37,915 nt of DNA from Planctomycetota bacterium. Its GTDB lineage: Bacteria > Planctomycetota > JACOTG01 > JAJDCM01. The stretch lies in the NCBI GenBank assembly GCA_029260825.1, contig JAJDCM010000082.1:1-37915 (forward strand), written 5' to 3'. The notes below the pieces were generated by a model that saw nothing but the letters and a program-made list of their open reading frames with translations, made no database searches and was not told where the DNA came from. Shown one piece after another: positions 1 to 7,386 of this stretch (positions are counted from its first letter, which is position 1; each line of letters begins with the position of its first letter). The translations under genes were made by a program, and so were the position numbers.

Positions 1-138
1 GATCCGAAAAATCGCGGAAAATACGTGGATCAGCCAGAATCTCCCGATTCGAAGGCGTTCGAGGCAACTAGCCGCGACGGGAACCAAGAAAATCTCCGGC
101 CGGGCGCCTCGAAAAGCCGCCCATCGAACAGCAACTAG
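1..138 (+). CDS. Possible C-terminal end of a gene entering from the left
   Basis: Frame 1 is open from the first base to a TAG at 136-138 and would encode a polar, Ser/Asn/Pro-rich tail of 45 residues. It would converge on msrA with a 27-base gap. A second frame is also open here but runs into msrA, so it is less likely. No domain is recognisable and the fragment may be non-coding; the only support is the lack of stops and the sensible convergent spacing. Confidence 0.25.
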   Translation, partial: DPKNRGKYVDQPESPDSKAFEATSRDGNQENLRPGASKSRPSNSN

Positions 139-165
139 CTACCCACACGAAATCGCGAAGCGCCA

Positions 166-855
166 CTACTTCTTGAGGCCGAGCTTGTTGAGCTTGGGAG
201 CGATCACGTACTGACAATAGGGCTGCTCCGAGTTCAGCCGATAGTAATCCTGGTGATAGTCCTCTGCGACGTAGAAAATGCTGGCTTCCGTGATCTCGGT
301 GACGATCGGCGAGAAGAACTTCTTTTCGGCCTCTTTCGCCTCCTTGGATTTGATCGCCGCATCCCGTTGAGCCTCTGAGTGGTAGAAGATCGCGGATCGA
401 TACTGGGTGCCCTTGTCGTTTCCTTGCCGGTTCAGGGTGGTCGGATCATGAAGCACCCAGAAATGTTCGAGCACTTCTTCAAATGAGATGATTTCGGGGT
501 TAAATGTCACCTGGGCCACTTCTGCATGTCCGGTCATCCCCGCGCACACTGCATCGTAGGTAGGGTTCTCGACCTCGCCCCCCATGTAGCCGGAAACAAC
601 ACCGGTGACACCCTCAATCTGCTCCAGGACAGCTTCAATACACCAGAAGCATCCAGCCCCGAGGGTGGCGATTTCCCCCTTTGTGTTTTTTGACGGCATG
701 GAAGAGCCGGTTTCCTCTGGCATTGATTCATCGGTCATCGCATCATTCCTGACTGAGTTCTCGGCGTGGACGTCCTGCCTTGTTTTTCCCGAACATTGAG
801 GGAGAAGAAAAAGGAGAATGAGTCCCACGAAGAGAATCCAATAGTTTTTCATCAT
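166..855 (-). CDS. msrA: Peptide-methionine (S)-S-oxide reductase MsrA, lipoprotein form
   Basis: The enzyme reduces methionine-S-sulfoxide in oxidised proteins. The MsrA fold starts near residue 62 with the catalytic GCFWC motif (residues 68-72), followed by GYMGG, an AGMTGHAEV segment, GTQYRS and AEDYHQDYY, and ends with a PYC-type recycling cysteine. The first 21 residues form a hydrophobic signal ending in LLPQC, a lipobox with Cys21, then about 40 polar linker residues. The protein is therefore predicted to be anchored in the envelope, facing the periplasm, where it would repair oxidised exported proteins. At 229 aa it is longer than cytosolic MsrA because of this leader. No MsrB lies nearby. 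The start has an AAGGA-like ribosome site; a second ATG follows directly and either could be used. Confidence 0.95.
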   Translation of the reverse strand: MMKNYWILFVGLILLFLLPQCSGKTRQDVHAENSVRNDAMTDESMPEETGSSMPSKNTKGEIATLGAGCFWCIEAVLEQIEGVTGVVSGYMGGEVENPTYDAVCAGMTGHAEVAQVTFNPEIISFEEVLEHFWVLHDPTTLNRQGNDKGTQYRSAIFYHSEAQRDAAIKSKEAKEAEKKFFSPIVTEITEASIFYVAEDYHQDYYRLNSEQPYCQYVIAPKLNKLGLKK

Positions 856-1016
856 GTCTGGTTTCCTTTGAACCCATTCCGGATCGGGCCCGTGATTTCC
901 ATGGTGCCATAATCTTCTACGATTAGAAGGAGCGTTGGTCTTCCGGTTTCCGGAGAGAGAAGATCACACCACCAGCGTGGGCGTCTTGAACGATTCAACC
1001 TTGTTGGAGGGACATC

Positions 1017-2333
1017 ATGGCCCGGCAGATTCCTGATTCTGGCATCAATCTTTTTCAGCTCATTTACACGTTGCTCCGTGAGTACGAGGAGAAGGCGGGG
1101 AAACCAGCGATGAACCTGTCTCTCGGAAATCCCGATCTTGCTCCCCCAAGCCGGATCCTCGAGCTTCAGTCGGAGCTGGCCGGATCGACCGCTTTTGAGC
1201 TTCACACCTACTCGGAAGAAAACAACCTTCGAGGGTTTGCGGAAGCCATGGTGGAGCTCCACGGAAAGGTTCGCGTCGAAGATCACCGTGAAATTAGAGC
1301 CCTACCGATTCCCGGCATCAAGACGGCGGGTGCCCTCATGCCGCTCGCCTGTGGGCTCCACCTTCCCGACAGTTCGCGCCGACACAGATTTCGAGTGATC
1401 TCCAATCTACCGGCCTACGATGTGATCGGTACCTGGAGCCAGACCTATCTCGGTGCGGAGAGGATCGTGTGGCCGCTAACGGCGAAAGATGGAATGCGAC
1501 TTCGCCTCGATCGTCTCAAAAGAAGTCTCGCGGAGCAAAAGATCGATCGGGGAGACCTCGTTTATGTCATCAGCCCCGGCAACCCGGCGGCCGTGGGATC
1601 CACGGCGGAGGATTGGCGACCGCTCATCGAGTACTGTCTGGAATCCGGGACCCGGCTCGTCAACGATGCGGCCTACGCGGGGCTTGCTGATGAAGACGTC
1701 CACTGCCCTCTTGCGCAGGTTGCCGTTGAGTACGAAGACCTCGAGTGGATCGAGATGTATTCGGTCAGTAAGTCGTTCAGTGATCCAGGAGCCAGGCTGG
1801 GTGCGCTGGCCGGATCCGCGGATTTCGTCACCGACTTCGTTCTTGTGAAGGGGAACACTGAATCGGGTCCCGTACCGTATGTGATGGCCGCCTATGGTGA
1901 CTACATCTCACAGGGGGGGCAGGCTGCTCAGCACCTCCGTGATCTGAGAAGCCTTTATGCGAGAAGAGTGAACTTTGTTGTTGATCGTCTTCAAGAGGCT
2001 GGACTTGAGCTTGCCTGCGAACCCAACGCCGGGTTCTTTACCCTCTGGAAAGTCCCGGAGCGAATCTTCGGAATTTCACTCGCCGACCATCCTCGAACCC
2101 GGGACCTTCCGGCTCATGAGGCCTTCAATCGATTGGTCATCGAGGAGACCGGAATTGTGGGAGTTCACTTCATGGGGCCGGGGATAGACGGTGAACCCGA
2201 GCCGTTCATCCGTTATGCGGTCTGCACGGATGTCCTCGATCCGAAGTTCCAGGACCGATTTGGCGCCGAGCTATCTCGCCTCCGGCCGGAATACGCAAGC
2301 GAACCATCAGCAAAGCTCCACAGCTCAGGGTAA
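1017..2333 (+). CDS. PLP-dependent class I/II aminotransferase
   Basis: This is a 438-aa fold-type I aminotransferase. The N-terminus has the NLSLGNPDLAPP substrate-binding turn, then a YVISPGNPAA segment, the VNDAAYAGL strand and the SVSKSFSDPGARLG block, which carries the lysine that forms the internal aldimine with pyridoxal phosphate. The C-terminal part has GFFTLWKVP and an arginine-containing FIRYAV strand expected to bind the substrate carboxylate. The length and blocks resemble bacterial aspartate/LL-diaminopimelate aminotransferase-like enzymes, but the amino donor cannot be named from sequence. The ATG is preceded by GGAGG six bases upstream (1006-1010). It is transcribed divergently from msrA and converges on the next gene; no pathway partner is adjacent. 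Confidence 0.88.
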   Translation: MARQIPDSGINLFQLIYTLLREYEEKAGKPAMNLSLGNPDLAPPSRILELQSELAGSTAFELHTYSEENNLRGFAEAMVELHGKVRVEDHREIRALPIPGIKTAGALMPLACGLHLPDSSRRHRFRVISNLPAYDVIGTWSQTYLGAERIVWPLTAKDGMRLRLDRLKRSLAEQKIDRGDLVYVISPGNPAAVGSTAEDWRPLIEYCLESGTRLVNDAAYAGLADEDVHCPLAQVAVEYEDLEWIEMYSVSKSFSDPGARLGALAGSADFVTDFVLVKGNTESGPVPYVMAAYGDYISQGGQAAQHLRDLRSLYARRVNFVVDRLQEAGLELACEPNAGFFTLWKVPERIFGISLADHPRTRDLPAHEAFNRLVIEETGIVGVHFMGPGIDGEPEPFIRYAVCTDVLDPKFQDRFGAELSRLRPEYASEPSAKLHSSG

Positions 2334-2400
2334 GACTTGATCTTGGTGCTCTTCTTGGGGCATGCCAATGATTTGCCGCTGGGGTCGCAGCCGGTGGCAA

Positions 2401-2429
2401 CCCGCCGAAGCTCGAAGAGCGAAGGCGGG
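2401..2429. terminator. Symmetrical GAA-loop hairpin between convergent genes
   Basis: The 29 bases form CCCGCC-GAA-GCTC-GAA-GAGC-GAA-GGCGGG: two perfect stems separated by a symmetrical GAA/GAA internal loop and closed by a GAA loop. It directly abuts the stop codon of the minus-strand gene (2430) and lies 67 bases beyond the aminotransferase stop. Its position suits a bidirectional transcription stop or mRNA 3' end. Neither side has a T-tract, so intrinsic termination is not proven. Confidence 0.4.
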
Positions 2430-3878
2430 TCACTTGATCGTGAGAACGATCCCGTTCGTGATGCTGTAGGGGACGGTTGCAAGAGAGCAATTGTCCTCGA
2501 TGACTCCCTGCAGGGTAATGGTGAACCCGGGTCGCGATCCGTCCTGTCGACTGACGAGGGTGAGGCGACTTCCATCTTGAATGAATGGGGGAGTTCCACC
2601 GGCCGTATGGGGACCTAGCTTTGTCTGGCTTCCGATCGAATTCCAGGTGATGAGAGGAGTCTGAGTGGCAAGGGCGAACGGGCCAAAGCACATCTCCCCC
2701 AGCCCCCTTGGAAGGGTCACTCGATCGGTTTGACCGGGGATCCCCGGGAAACCGTAGAGGGCAAACCGGGTCGGAAGGCTGTCACCTTGCCGGGATGAAG
2801 GCTCATCGAGAGTGATCTGGAGGGGATCGATCCGATCAAGGGTCACAGCCCTTGCTCGGCCACCCGCCGAGTTGTTGATTCTCAGAACTTTCTCCGGATC
2901 GCCGCATGCCGCGTTCACGCCGCCAGCTCCGCAAAGACTCACCGTACCCCCTGGAGCACCAAGGATGGTATTCACGTGGTCGATGACCGTGCGCACGGTG
3001 ACCTTGGCTGCGCTTGCCGCCTCCGCTCCAAGAGCGCCACCCACATGGACGTGACCTGCGGCCACACAGTAGGCCGGATCGGAAGGGCTTGCATGAAGCG
3101 ATTGATACCAGACTCCATGATAAGCCGCGAACTCGGATAGGAAACCTCCACCGTCACCGCCGGTGCAGACGACACCGTTGATATTCAGATTGGCGGCGTT
3201 GATCGCATCGGCAATAGCCTGGCGGGGAAGGGTCGAAACTCGAAGGAATTCGGCCGGGACACTTGCGTCAGGCGGAGATGGAGTGGGGAAGTTTGGTGAC
3301 AGGTAGTCAGGAATCCATCCCTGTCGATTGAATTGATTCGTTTCCACTTCCCAGCTTCGGTTGTTGTTGCCCCGGCTGAAAGTAACGATTGCTACAGGTT
3401 GCAGAGGATTGGCGATGCGCCAGAAATCCTGAGACGTATCCTGATAATCGACCTCAAGATCCCCTCTGCCCCGGCCACAGTTCTGGCAGGACGGATCGGA
3501 AAATTCCGGGAAGTAGGCATATATATCATACCCTCGTCCTTCCCAGTTTCTTCCCGTCCAGCCATTGGGGTTCTGGTCCGGGTTGGGGCTCCATGTTCGA
3601 AGCATCGAGTTGCTTGGAGGCCAGTAGCCGGTAAGGAGGATGACGCGCCGGCTGGCCCGAGACGAGGGATCCGAAGGAGGGGGGAGTGTTGGAATCTCGG
3701 TGATGACAGGAACCGGGGATCTCGCCGGTGCCAGGGGGTGATTGTGTTCCCCAGGGGGCAGGGAAGATGGGGTGGGGAGCCAGTCCATTCGGGTTGCGGA
3801 CTGGGCATTGATGCCCCTTGCCGGACCCAGGAGACTTGCTAGGAGAGTTAGGAACAGAATCGAGATGCTTCGAGTCAT
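2430..3878 (-). CDS. Exported pyroglutamyl-peptidase-like (C15 fold) protein with Ser in place of catalytic Cys
   Basis: This 482-aa protein starts with a clear Sec signal peptide (hydrophobic stretch ending near GINAQ). The middle resembles pyrrolidone-carboxylate peptidases: an opening strand ILLTGYWPP (family ILLTGFxPF), a SRGNNNRSWEVETN segment with acidic residues where the family has its catalytic Glu, and a GGDGGGFLSEFAAYHG...CVAAGHVHVGG block matching the family's G-x-Y-x-C-N...FIHVP block. In this alignment by eye the catalytic Cys becomes Ser. The C-terminal ~170 residues look like an extra beta-rich domain and are unrecognised. Six or more cysteines fit an exported protein. It may be an inactive or serine-using relative, or a binding protein. 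The start sits just after a triplicated ribosome-binding repeat. Confidence 0.6.
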   Translation of the reverse strand: MTRSISILFLTLLASLLGPARGINAQSATRMDWLPTPSSLPPGEHNHPLAPARSPVPVITEIPTLPPPSDPSSRASRRVILLTGYWPPSNSMLRTWSPNPDQNPNGWTGRNWEGRGYDIYAYFPEFSDPSCQNCGRGRGDLEVDYQDTSQDFWRIANPLQPVAIVTFSRGNNNRSWEVETNQFNRQGWIPDYLSPNFPTPSPPDASVPAEFLRVSTLPRQAIADAINAANLNINGVVCTGGDGGGFLSEFAAYHGVWYQSLHASPSDPAYCVAAGHVHVGGALGAEAASAAKVTVRTVIDHVNTILGAPGGTVSLCGAGGVNAACGDPEKVLRINNSAGGRARAVTLDRIDPLQITLDEPSSRQGDSLPTRFALYGFPGIPGQTDRVTLPRGLGEMCFGPFALATQTPLITWNSIGSQTKLGPHTAGGTPPFIQDGSRLTLVSRQDGSRPGFTITLQGVIEDNCSLATVPYSITNGIVLTIK

Positions 3879-3880
3879 GA

Positions 3881-3910
3881 TGTTTCCTGGTGTTTCCTGG
3901 TGTTTCCTGC
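3881..3910 (-). repeat. Three 10-bp tandem repeats, each carrying a Shine-Dalgarno
   Basis: On the + strand the unit TGTTTCCTGG occurs three times in a row; the last copy differs at its final base. Read on the coding strand this gives three AGGAAACACC-type units ending two bases before the ATG at 3878. Each unit contains AGGA, so the ribosome-binding site is triplicated and the last copy sits at ideal spacing (about six bases). Change of copy number would not alter the reading frame but could alter translation. Confidence 0.85.
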
Positions 3911-3948
3911 CCGTTTGGTTTCATGCGGCGATGCGGCCTACGAAGCTG

Positions 3949-3977
3949 ATTGTAGCAGGAAAGGCCGAGCCTGGCAG
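3949..3977 (-). promoter_or_regulatory. Promoter for the peptidase-like gene
   Basis: On the minus strand CTGCCA (3972-3977) and TACAAT (3949-3954) are separated by 17 bases and lie about 70 bases upstream of the ATG at 3878. The -10 matches 5/6 and the -35 4/6 of the sigma-70 consensus. The -35 lies inside the hairpin that follows zwf. Confidence 0.45.
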
Positions 3978-4002
3978 CTTGTGCTGTCGCCGGGCCCGGC
4001 CT
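3962..4002 (-). terminator. Terminator-like hairpin after zwf
   Basis: AGGCCGGGCC and GGCTCGGCCT (minus strand) pair with one mismatch, and the loop holds a further small stem, CAGC/GCTG. On the minus strand the hairpin is followed by TTTCCT. It starts about 43 bases beyond the zwf stop, so it fits as the zwf terminator. The T-tract is short. Confidence 0.5.
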
Positions 4003-4044
4003 CTATTTATCGATATCGATGACTTGAATTGCTGAGGAGTCAGC

Positions 4045-5598
4045 TCAGGTGGCGATGTTGGACATCCCGAGCCAGGATCGACCATCCTTTTCGATGAGGT
4101 CGAAGGCTTCCTTTGGTCCCCAGGATCCTACCGGATAGTTCGGGAACCCCTGGGCCGGCTCGCTTTCCCAGACGTCGAGGATGGGTTGAGCTATTTGCCA
4201 CGCTTGCTCCACGAGATCGGTTCTGGAGAACAAAGTGGCGTCGCCCAGCATGCAGTCATAGATCATGATCTCGTAGCCGGTTCCTCGGGCTGCTTCGAAG
4301 GCCTCCCCGTAAGAGAAGTGCATGTTGACCGGCTGCATCTTCATGGTGGGGCCCGGGACCTTTGTCTGGAACTTCAACTGAATGCCCTGGTCCGGTTGGA
4401 TATGGAAGACGAGCTGATTGGGAGGCAAGCTAGTGACCGGTGTGTTCCGGAAGAGGACCTCCGGTGCCTTCTTGAACTCAACGAGGATTTCCGTGTCCTT
4501 CTTTCCCAGAGCCTTCCCGGATCGAAGATAAATCGGTACTCCGTCCCACCGCCAGTTGTCGATATGAAGCTTGGCGGCGGCAAAGGTCTCGGTGCTGGAT
4601 TCCGGATTGACTCCCGGTTCTTCTCGATACCCGACATTGTCGGTTCCGTCGGATTTCTTTCCCGGTCCGTACTGACCTCGAACGGTGTGATTTCGCACGT
4701 CCTCCGGGGTCATGATGCGCACCGCCTCCATGAGTTTTGCTTTCTCGTTCCGAATGGCTTCGGAGGCAAAGGAGGATGGAGGCTCCATACAGATGTAGGC
4801 CAACATCTGGAACATGTGATTTTGCATCATGTCCCGCATGACGCCCGATTTGTCGTAGTAGTTTCCGCGTCCTTCGACGGTGACGGTCTCGGCCACACAG
4901 AACTGGATGTGATCGACATAGTTTCTGTTCCACAGAGGCTCGAAGATCCCGTTGGCAAATCGGAAGGCCAGGATGTTCTGGACGGTTTCTTTTCCCATGT
5001 AGTGATCGATGCGGAAGACTTGATGCTCCTGCCAGTACTGAAGAATCTCTTTGTTGAGATCGATCGCCGAGGACAGATTGGTGCCGAACGGTTTTTCTAC
5101 GATGATTCGCTTCCAGCCATTCTCTTCACTCCGCAGACCCATTCTTTCCAGATTATCGGAGATGATGCCGAAAACTGAAGGTGGGGTTGCCATGTAAAAG
5201 AGAATGTTGCCGCCGGTCTTGTACTCGCCGTCGAGTTTGCCGATGAGGTCTGCAAGCTGGCTGTAGGATCCTTCATCGTCGAAGGATCCCTGGGTGTAGT
5301 GAAGGTGTTCCACGAAGTCGTTCCAGGCCCCTTCATCGAAGGTGGATCGGGTGCTGAACTCCCGGATGTCCGTTGACATCTTTTCGCGAAAGGAATCGGT
5401 TGTGAGGTCTTTTCGGGCCATTCCGATCACGGCAAACTTCTCCGGAAGAAGTCCGTCGCATTTCAAATTGTAGATCGCCGGCATCAGGAGGCGCTTGGTG
5501 AGATCGCCCGCGGCGCCGAAAATAACCATGATGCAGGGATCGCCTGCCGGCGGACGTTCGGTGCATTCTTCTGGAGTGTGAACCAGGTTCGTAGCCAT
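4045..5598 (-). CDS. zwf: Glucose-6-phosphate 1-dehydrogenase
   Basis: The enzyme oxidises glucose 6-phosphate to 6-phosphogluconolactone with reduction of NAD(P)+, the entry step of the oxidative pentose phosphate and Entner-Doudoroff routes. The N-terminal nucleotide-binding fold shows FGAAGDLTKRLLMPA, the family's GASGDL motif, near residue 28. The EKPFGTNL block follows, and RIDHYMGKETVQN is the diagnostic active-site signature with substrate-binding residues and the catalytic His region. Full length for the family (517 aa). The ATG has AGGAG seven bases upstream. No pgl, gnd or edd neighbour is present, so the gene stands alone here, with its own terminator-like hairpin downstream. Confidence 0.97.
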   Translation of the reverse strand: MATNLVHTPEECTERPPAGDPCIMVIFGAAGDLTKRLLMPAIYNLKCDGLLPEKFAVIGMARKDLTTDSFREKMSTDIREFSTRSTFDEGAWNDFVEHLHYTQGSFDDEGSYSQLADLIGKLDGEYKTGGNILFYMATPPSVFGIISDNLERMGLRSEENGWKRIIVEKPFGTNLSSAIDLNKEILQYWQEHQVFRIDHYMGKETVQNILAFRFANGIFEPLWNRNYVDHIQFCVAETVTVEGRGNYYDKSGVMRDMMQNHMFQMLAYICMEPPSSFASEAIRNEKAKLMEAVRIMTPEDVRNHTVRGQYGPGKKSDGTDNVGYREEPGVNPESSTETFAAAKLHIDNWRWDGVPIYLRSGKALGKKDTEILVEFKKAPEVLFRNTPVTSLPPNQLVFHIQPDQGIQLKFQTKVPGPTMKMQPVNMHFSYGEAFEAARGTGYEIMIYDCMLGDATLFSRTDLVEQAWQIAQPILDVWESEPAQGFPNYPVGSWGPKEAFDLIEKDGRSWLGMSNIAT

Positions 5599-5840
5599 AT
5601 CAGCTCCTCTCTTTACCGATTAATAAGAAAGGCGATGAGCCTCCCCGCAAGATCAAGTGAATCCCTCCACCTGCCGTTGGCCCTAACGGTACCGTCATCC
5701 CAACTGCTGAACAAGAGGGTGTCTTGCCGATCGAAGCGGGGCCATGCCAGGAGGATCAAGTTCCGGGTTTGTTCCGGGTTCTAGAGGTGTCTGGCAAGGC
5801 AGTTATGTCACCTGGGTAGATGGCCGAGAACTCCAAACGC

Positions 5841-5869
5841 TAGAACGGGTTAGATGTGGACCGTATAAT
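5841..5869 (+). promoter_or_regulatory. Promoter upstream of the 6016 gene
   Basis: A perfect -10 TATAAT lies at 5864-5869, with a weak -35 (TAGAAC, 3/6) 17 bases upstream. The predicted start near 5876 would give a leader of about 140 bases before the ATG at 6016. Confidence 0.45.
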
Positions 5870-5936
5870 GTGTTTCGCACCTTGGTCAGCCCGAGTTTCC
5901 GGAGAACTCACGGGGGGCAACCTACCGGCCGAATCA

Positions 5937-5967
5937 AGAAAAAGCCCGACCCTTTCCGGGGCTGTTT
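5937..5967 (-). terminator. Terminator-like hairpin facing zwf
   Basis: On the minus strand AGCCC and GGGCT enclose an 11-base loop and are followed directly by TTTTTCTTG, an intrinsic-terminator pattern. It would stop antisense transcripts from the 6016 gene before they reach zwf. The same hairpin would also sit in the leader of the plus-strand transcript. The stem is short. Confidence 0.35.
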
Positions 5968-6015
5968 CGGTCGCTAACGTATCTGCATCGCGAAGCTGTT
6001 TAGAAGGATGGACTC

Positions 6016-7326
6016 ATGCCTGGACGTATCGCTCTCACGCTTCTCTTCTCAACCTTTGTGATCTTGTTGGACGTCGGGGCGGCCAGATGTACCGAAGCGA
6101 TTCCCCAGGCGCGCCGAAATGCTGTGGGAAGTCTCTTCCCCTTTTCTCTTGATCGACCCCATTTGCGGGCTCGAGCACGGCAACTCTATTCCTCTTTTCT
6201 TGCCCGGGGACAGCAGTCCTACGTGCCGAACGACGAGATCACCGACCCTCTTGGTGCTTTCAAACAAAGTGGAGACCGGAGTGCGATTCCCGATCCCCGA
6301 TCCGGTGGGAGGGGAAACAATTCAAATGATGTTCTCACGAATCGGATTCTTGCCTGGCTCCTTTACGAGGATGAGGCCGCACTGGAGGATGGACTTCTCC
6401 ATGCAGAGTGGCTCGTCGAAGTGCTGGATCAACAGGATCACGCTCATGTTCAGCGCCATCCCACCCTTGCCCTCTATGCGCTTGCAACTCGTGATGCCGG
6501 TCAGCGCGAGCGGCTGCTGAACGGCTTTCTTTCGTCTTATCGCACTCTCCAATCTTCTCGTTTCTGGGTGGATCGGGAGGGCTGGATGATCGGTCTTGCG
6601 GGGATTCGACCGTTTCTCCGAGCTTGTGGAGCGGCCCATCGGTTTGCCTTTAACCTCGAGAGATTGATCGATCTAGGGGTCGTGACGCGGGAGCAAGTAG
6701 AAGCCGTTGGTCTTGTTTTTGGAAACGACACCGATGGCTTTCTTGATCGGGTGAGCTCTCGAATCTCTGAATTCATGAGCTGGCGAAAGATGGAAGGTGA
6801 TCAGGAACCCCGGGGATGGCAAACGAGTCCGGGAGAGTGGCGTCCAGGTGACTCGGTGACGTTTTGGCCGTACCTCGATAGCCGAGTCGTCTCGGGACGG
6901 GACTCGACCTGGTTCCACTATGGACAGATCTTTTCCTTCGAGATGCTTTCGATCAAGGCTTACTACCCCCAGCGGTTTCATTCGATCTTTCAGAGGCGAA
7001 CTTCGGAGGTTGCCGAATGGGCCTTTGTGATCGGAGCGGACTTTTTGTCCGAGAGCTCTTCCGGTCGTCACATGGTTTCCCGTCGGGATTGGTTTTTTCC
7101 CACCAATCCTCAGCTGCAGATACCCTTTCATCAGTACACCTCGGACGATCAGGATCTCCACGGGGAGAATACGTACTGTCTTCTGCCTGGTTTTTACTTC
7201 GTGCGAGGATACACTGGGTGGAAAAGCTGGGCGGTTAGCCAGCACGTGGCATCGTCCAAGTTCTCGTTGTTTGATGGCGAGGTTAACTTTGCGGCCCTCA
7301 TGACCCTTTACTTGTGGCGGCTCTGA
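6016..7326 (+). CDS. Exported protein of unknown function, partner of the squalene/phytoene synthase
   Basis: I do not recognise this 436-aa protein. It begins with a typical signal peptide (MPGRIALTLLFSTFVILLD, cleavage near GAARC). The mature part is rich in Trp, Tyr, Phe and Arg and is probably all-helical, with repeated helix pairs such as the ILAWLLYEDEAALEDGLLHA and LALYALATRDAGQRERLLNG regions; an alpha/alpha-toroid fold is conceivable but unproven. A cysteine sits near the predicted cleavage site but without a good lipobox. The ATG is preceded by AAGGA. The next gene follows within about 27 bases in the same direction, so the two are probably co-transcribed and this protein may act on, or be needed for, an isoprenoid product in the envelope. 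Confidence 0.8.
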   Translation: MPGRIALTLLFSTFVILLDVGAARCTEAIPQARRNAVGSLFPFSLDRPHLRARARQLYSSFLARGQQSYVPNDEITDPLGAFKQSGDRSAIPDPRSGGRGNNSNDVLTNRILAWLLYEDEAALEDGLLHAEWLVEVLDQQDHAHVQRHPTLALYALATRDAGQRERLLNGFLSSYRTLQSSRFWVDREGWMIGLAGIRPFLRACGAAHRFAFNLERLIDLGVVTREQVEAVGLVFGNDTDGFLDRVSSRISEFMSWRKMEGDQEPRGWQTSPGEWRPGDSVTFWPYLDSRVVSGRDSTWFHYGQIFSFEMLSIKAYYPQRFHSIFQRRTSEVAEWAFVIGADFLSESSSGRHMVSRRDWFFPTNPQLQIPFHQYTSDDQDLHGENTYCLLPGFYFVRGYTGWKSWAVSQHVASSKFSLFDGEVNFAALMTLYLWRL

Positions 7327-7353
7327 CCTTGCATTGATCTTGCTTTGATAGGC

Positions 7354-7386
7354 ATGGATCCCGCATGGATCCCGCATGGATCCCGC
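7354..7386 (+). repeat. Three perfect 11-bp tandem repeats, each containing an ATG
   Basis: ATGGATCCCGC occurs at 7354-7364, 7365-7375 and 7376-7386, followed by a degenerate fourth copy (TTGATCCTGC). Because 11 is not a multiple of three, the three ATGs lie in three different reading frames; only the first is in frame with the synthase that follows. Confidence 0.95.

Larger units (their letters stand above)
5599..6015. other. Divergent intergenic region between zwf and an exported protein gene
   Basis: This 417-base non-coding stretch holds the upstream regions of two divergent genes. Visible elements are a perfect TATAAT on the plus strand (listed separately), a hairpin with a minus-strand T-tract (listed separately) and the zwf ribosome site next to 5599. 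No convincing gene or operator palindrome was seen in the remainder. Confidence 0.6.

Noticed and set aside
4186..5178. 330-codon open frame antisense to zwf
   Set aside because: Shadow of the conserved G6PDH sequence, no ribosome site or motif.
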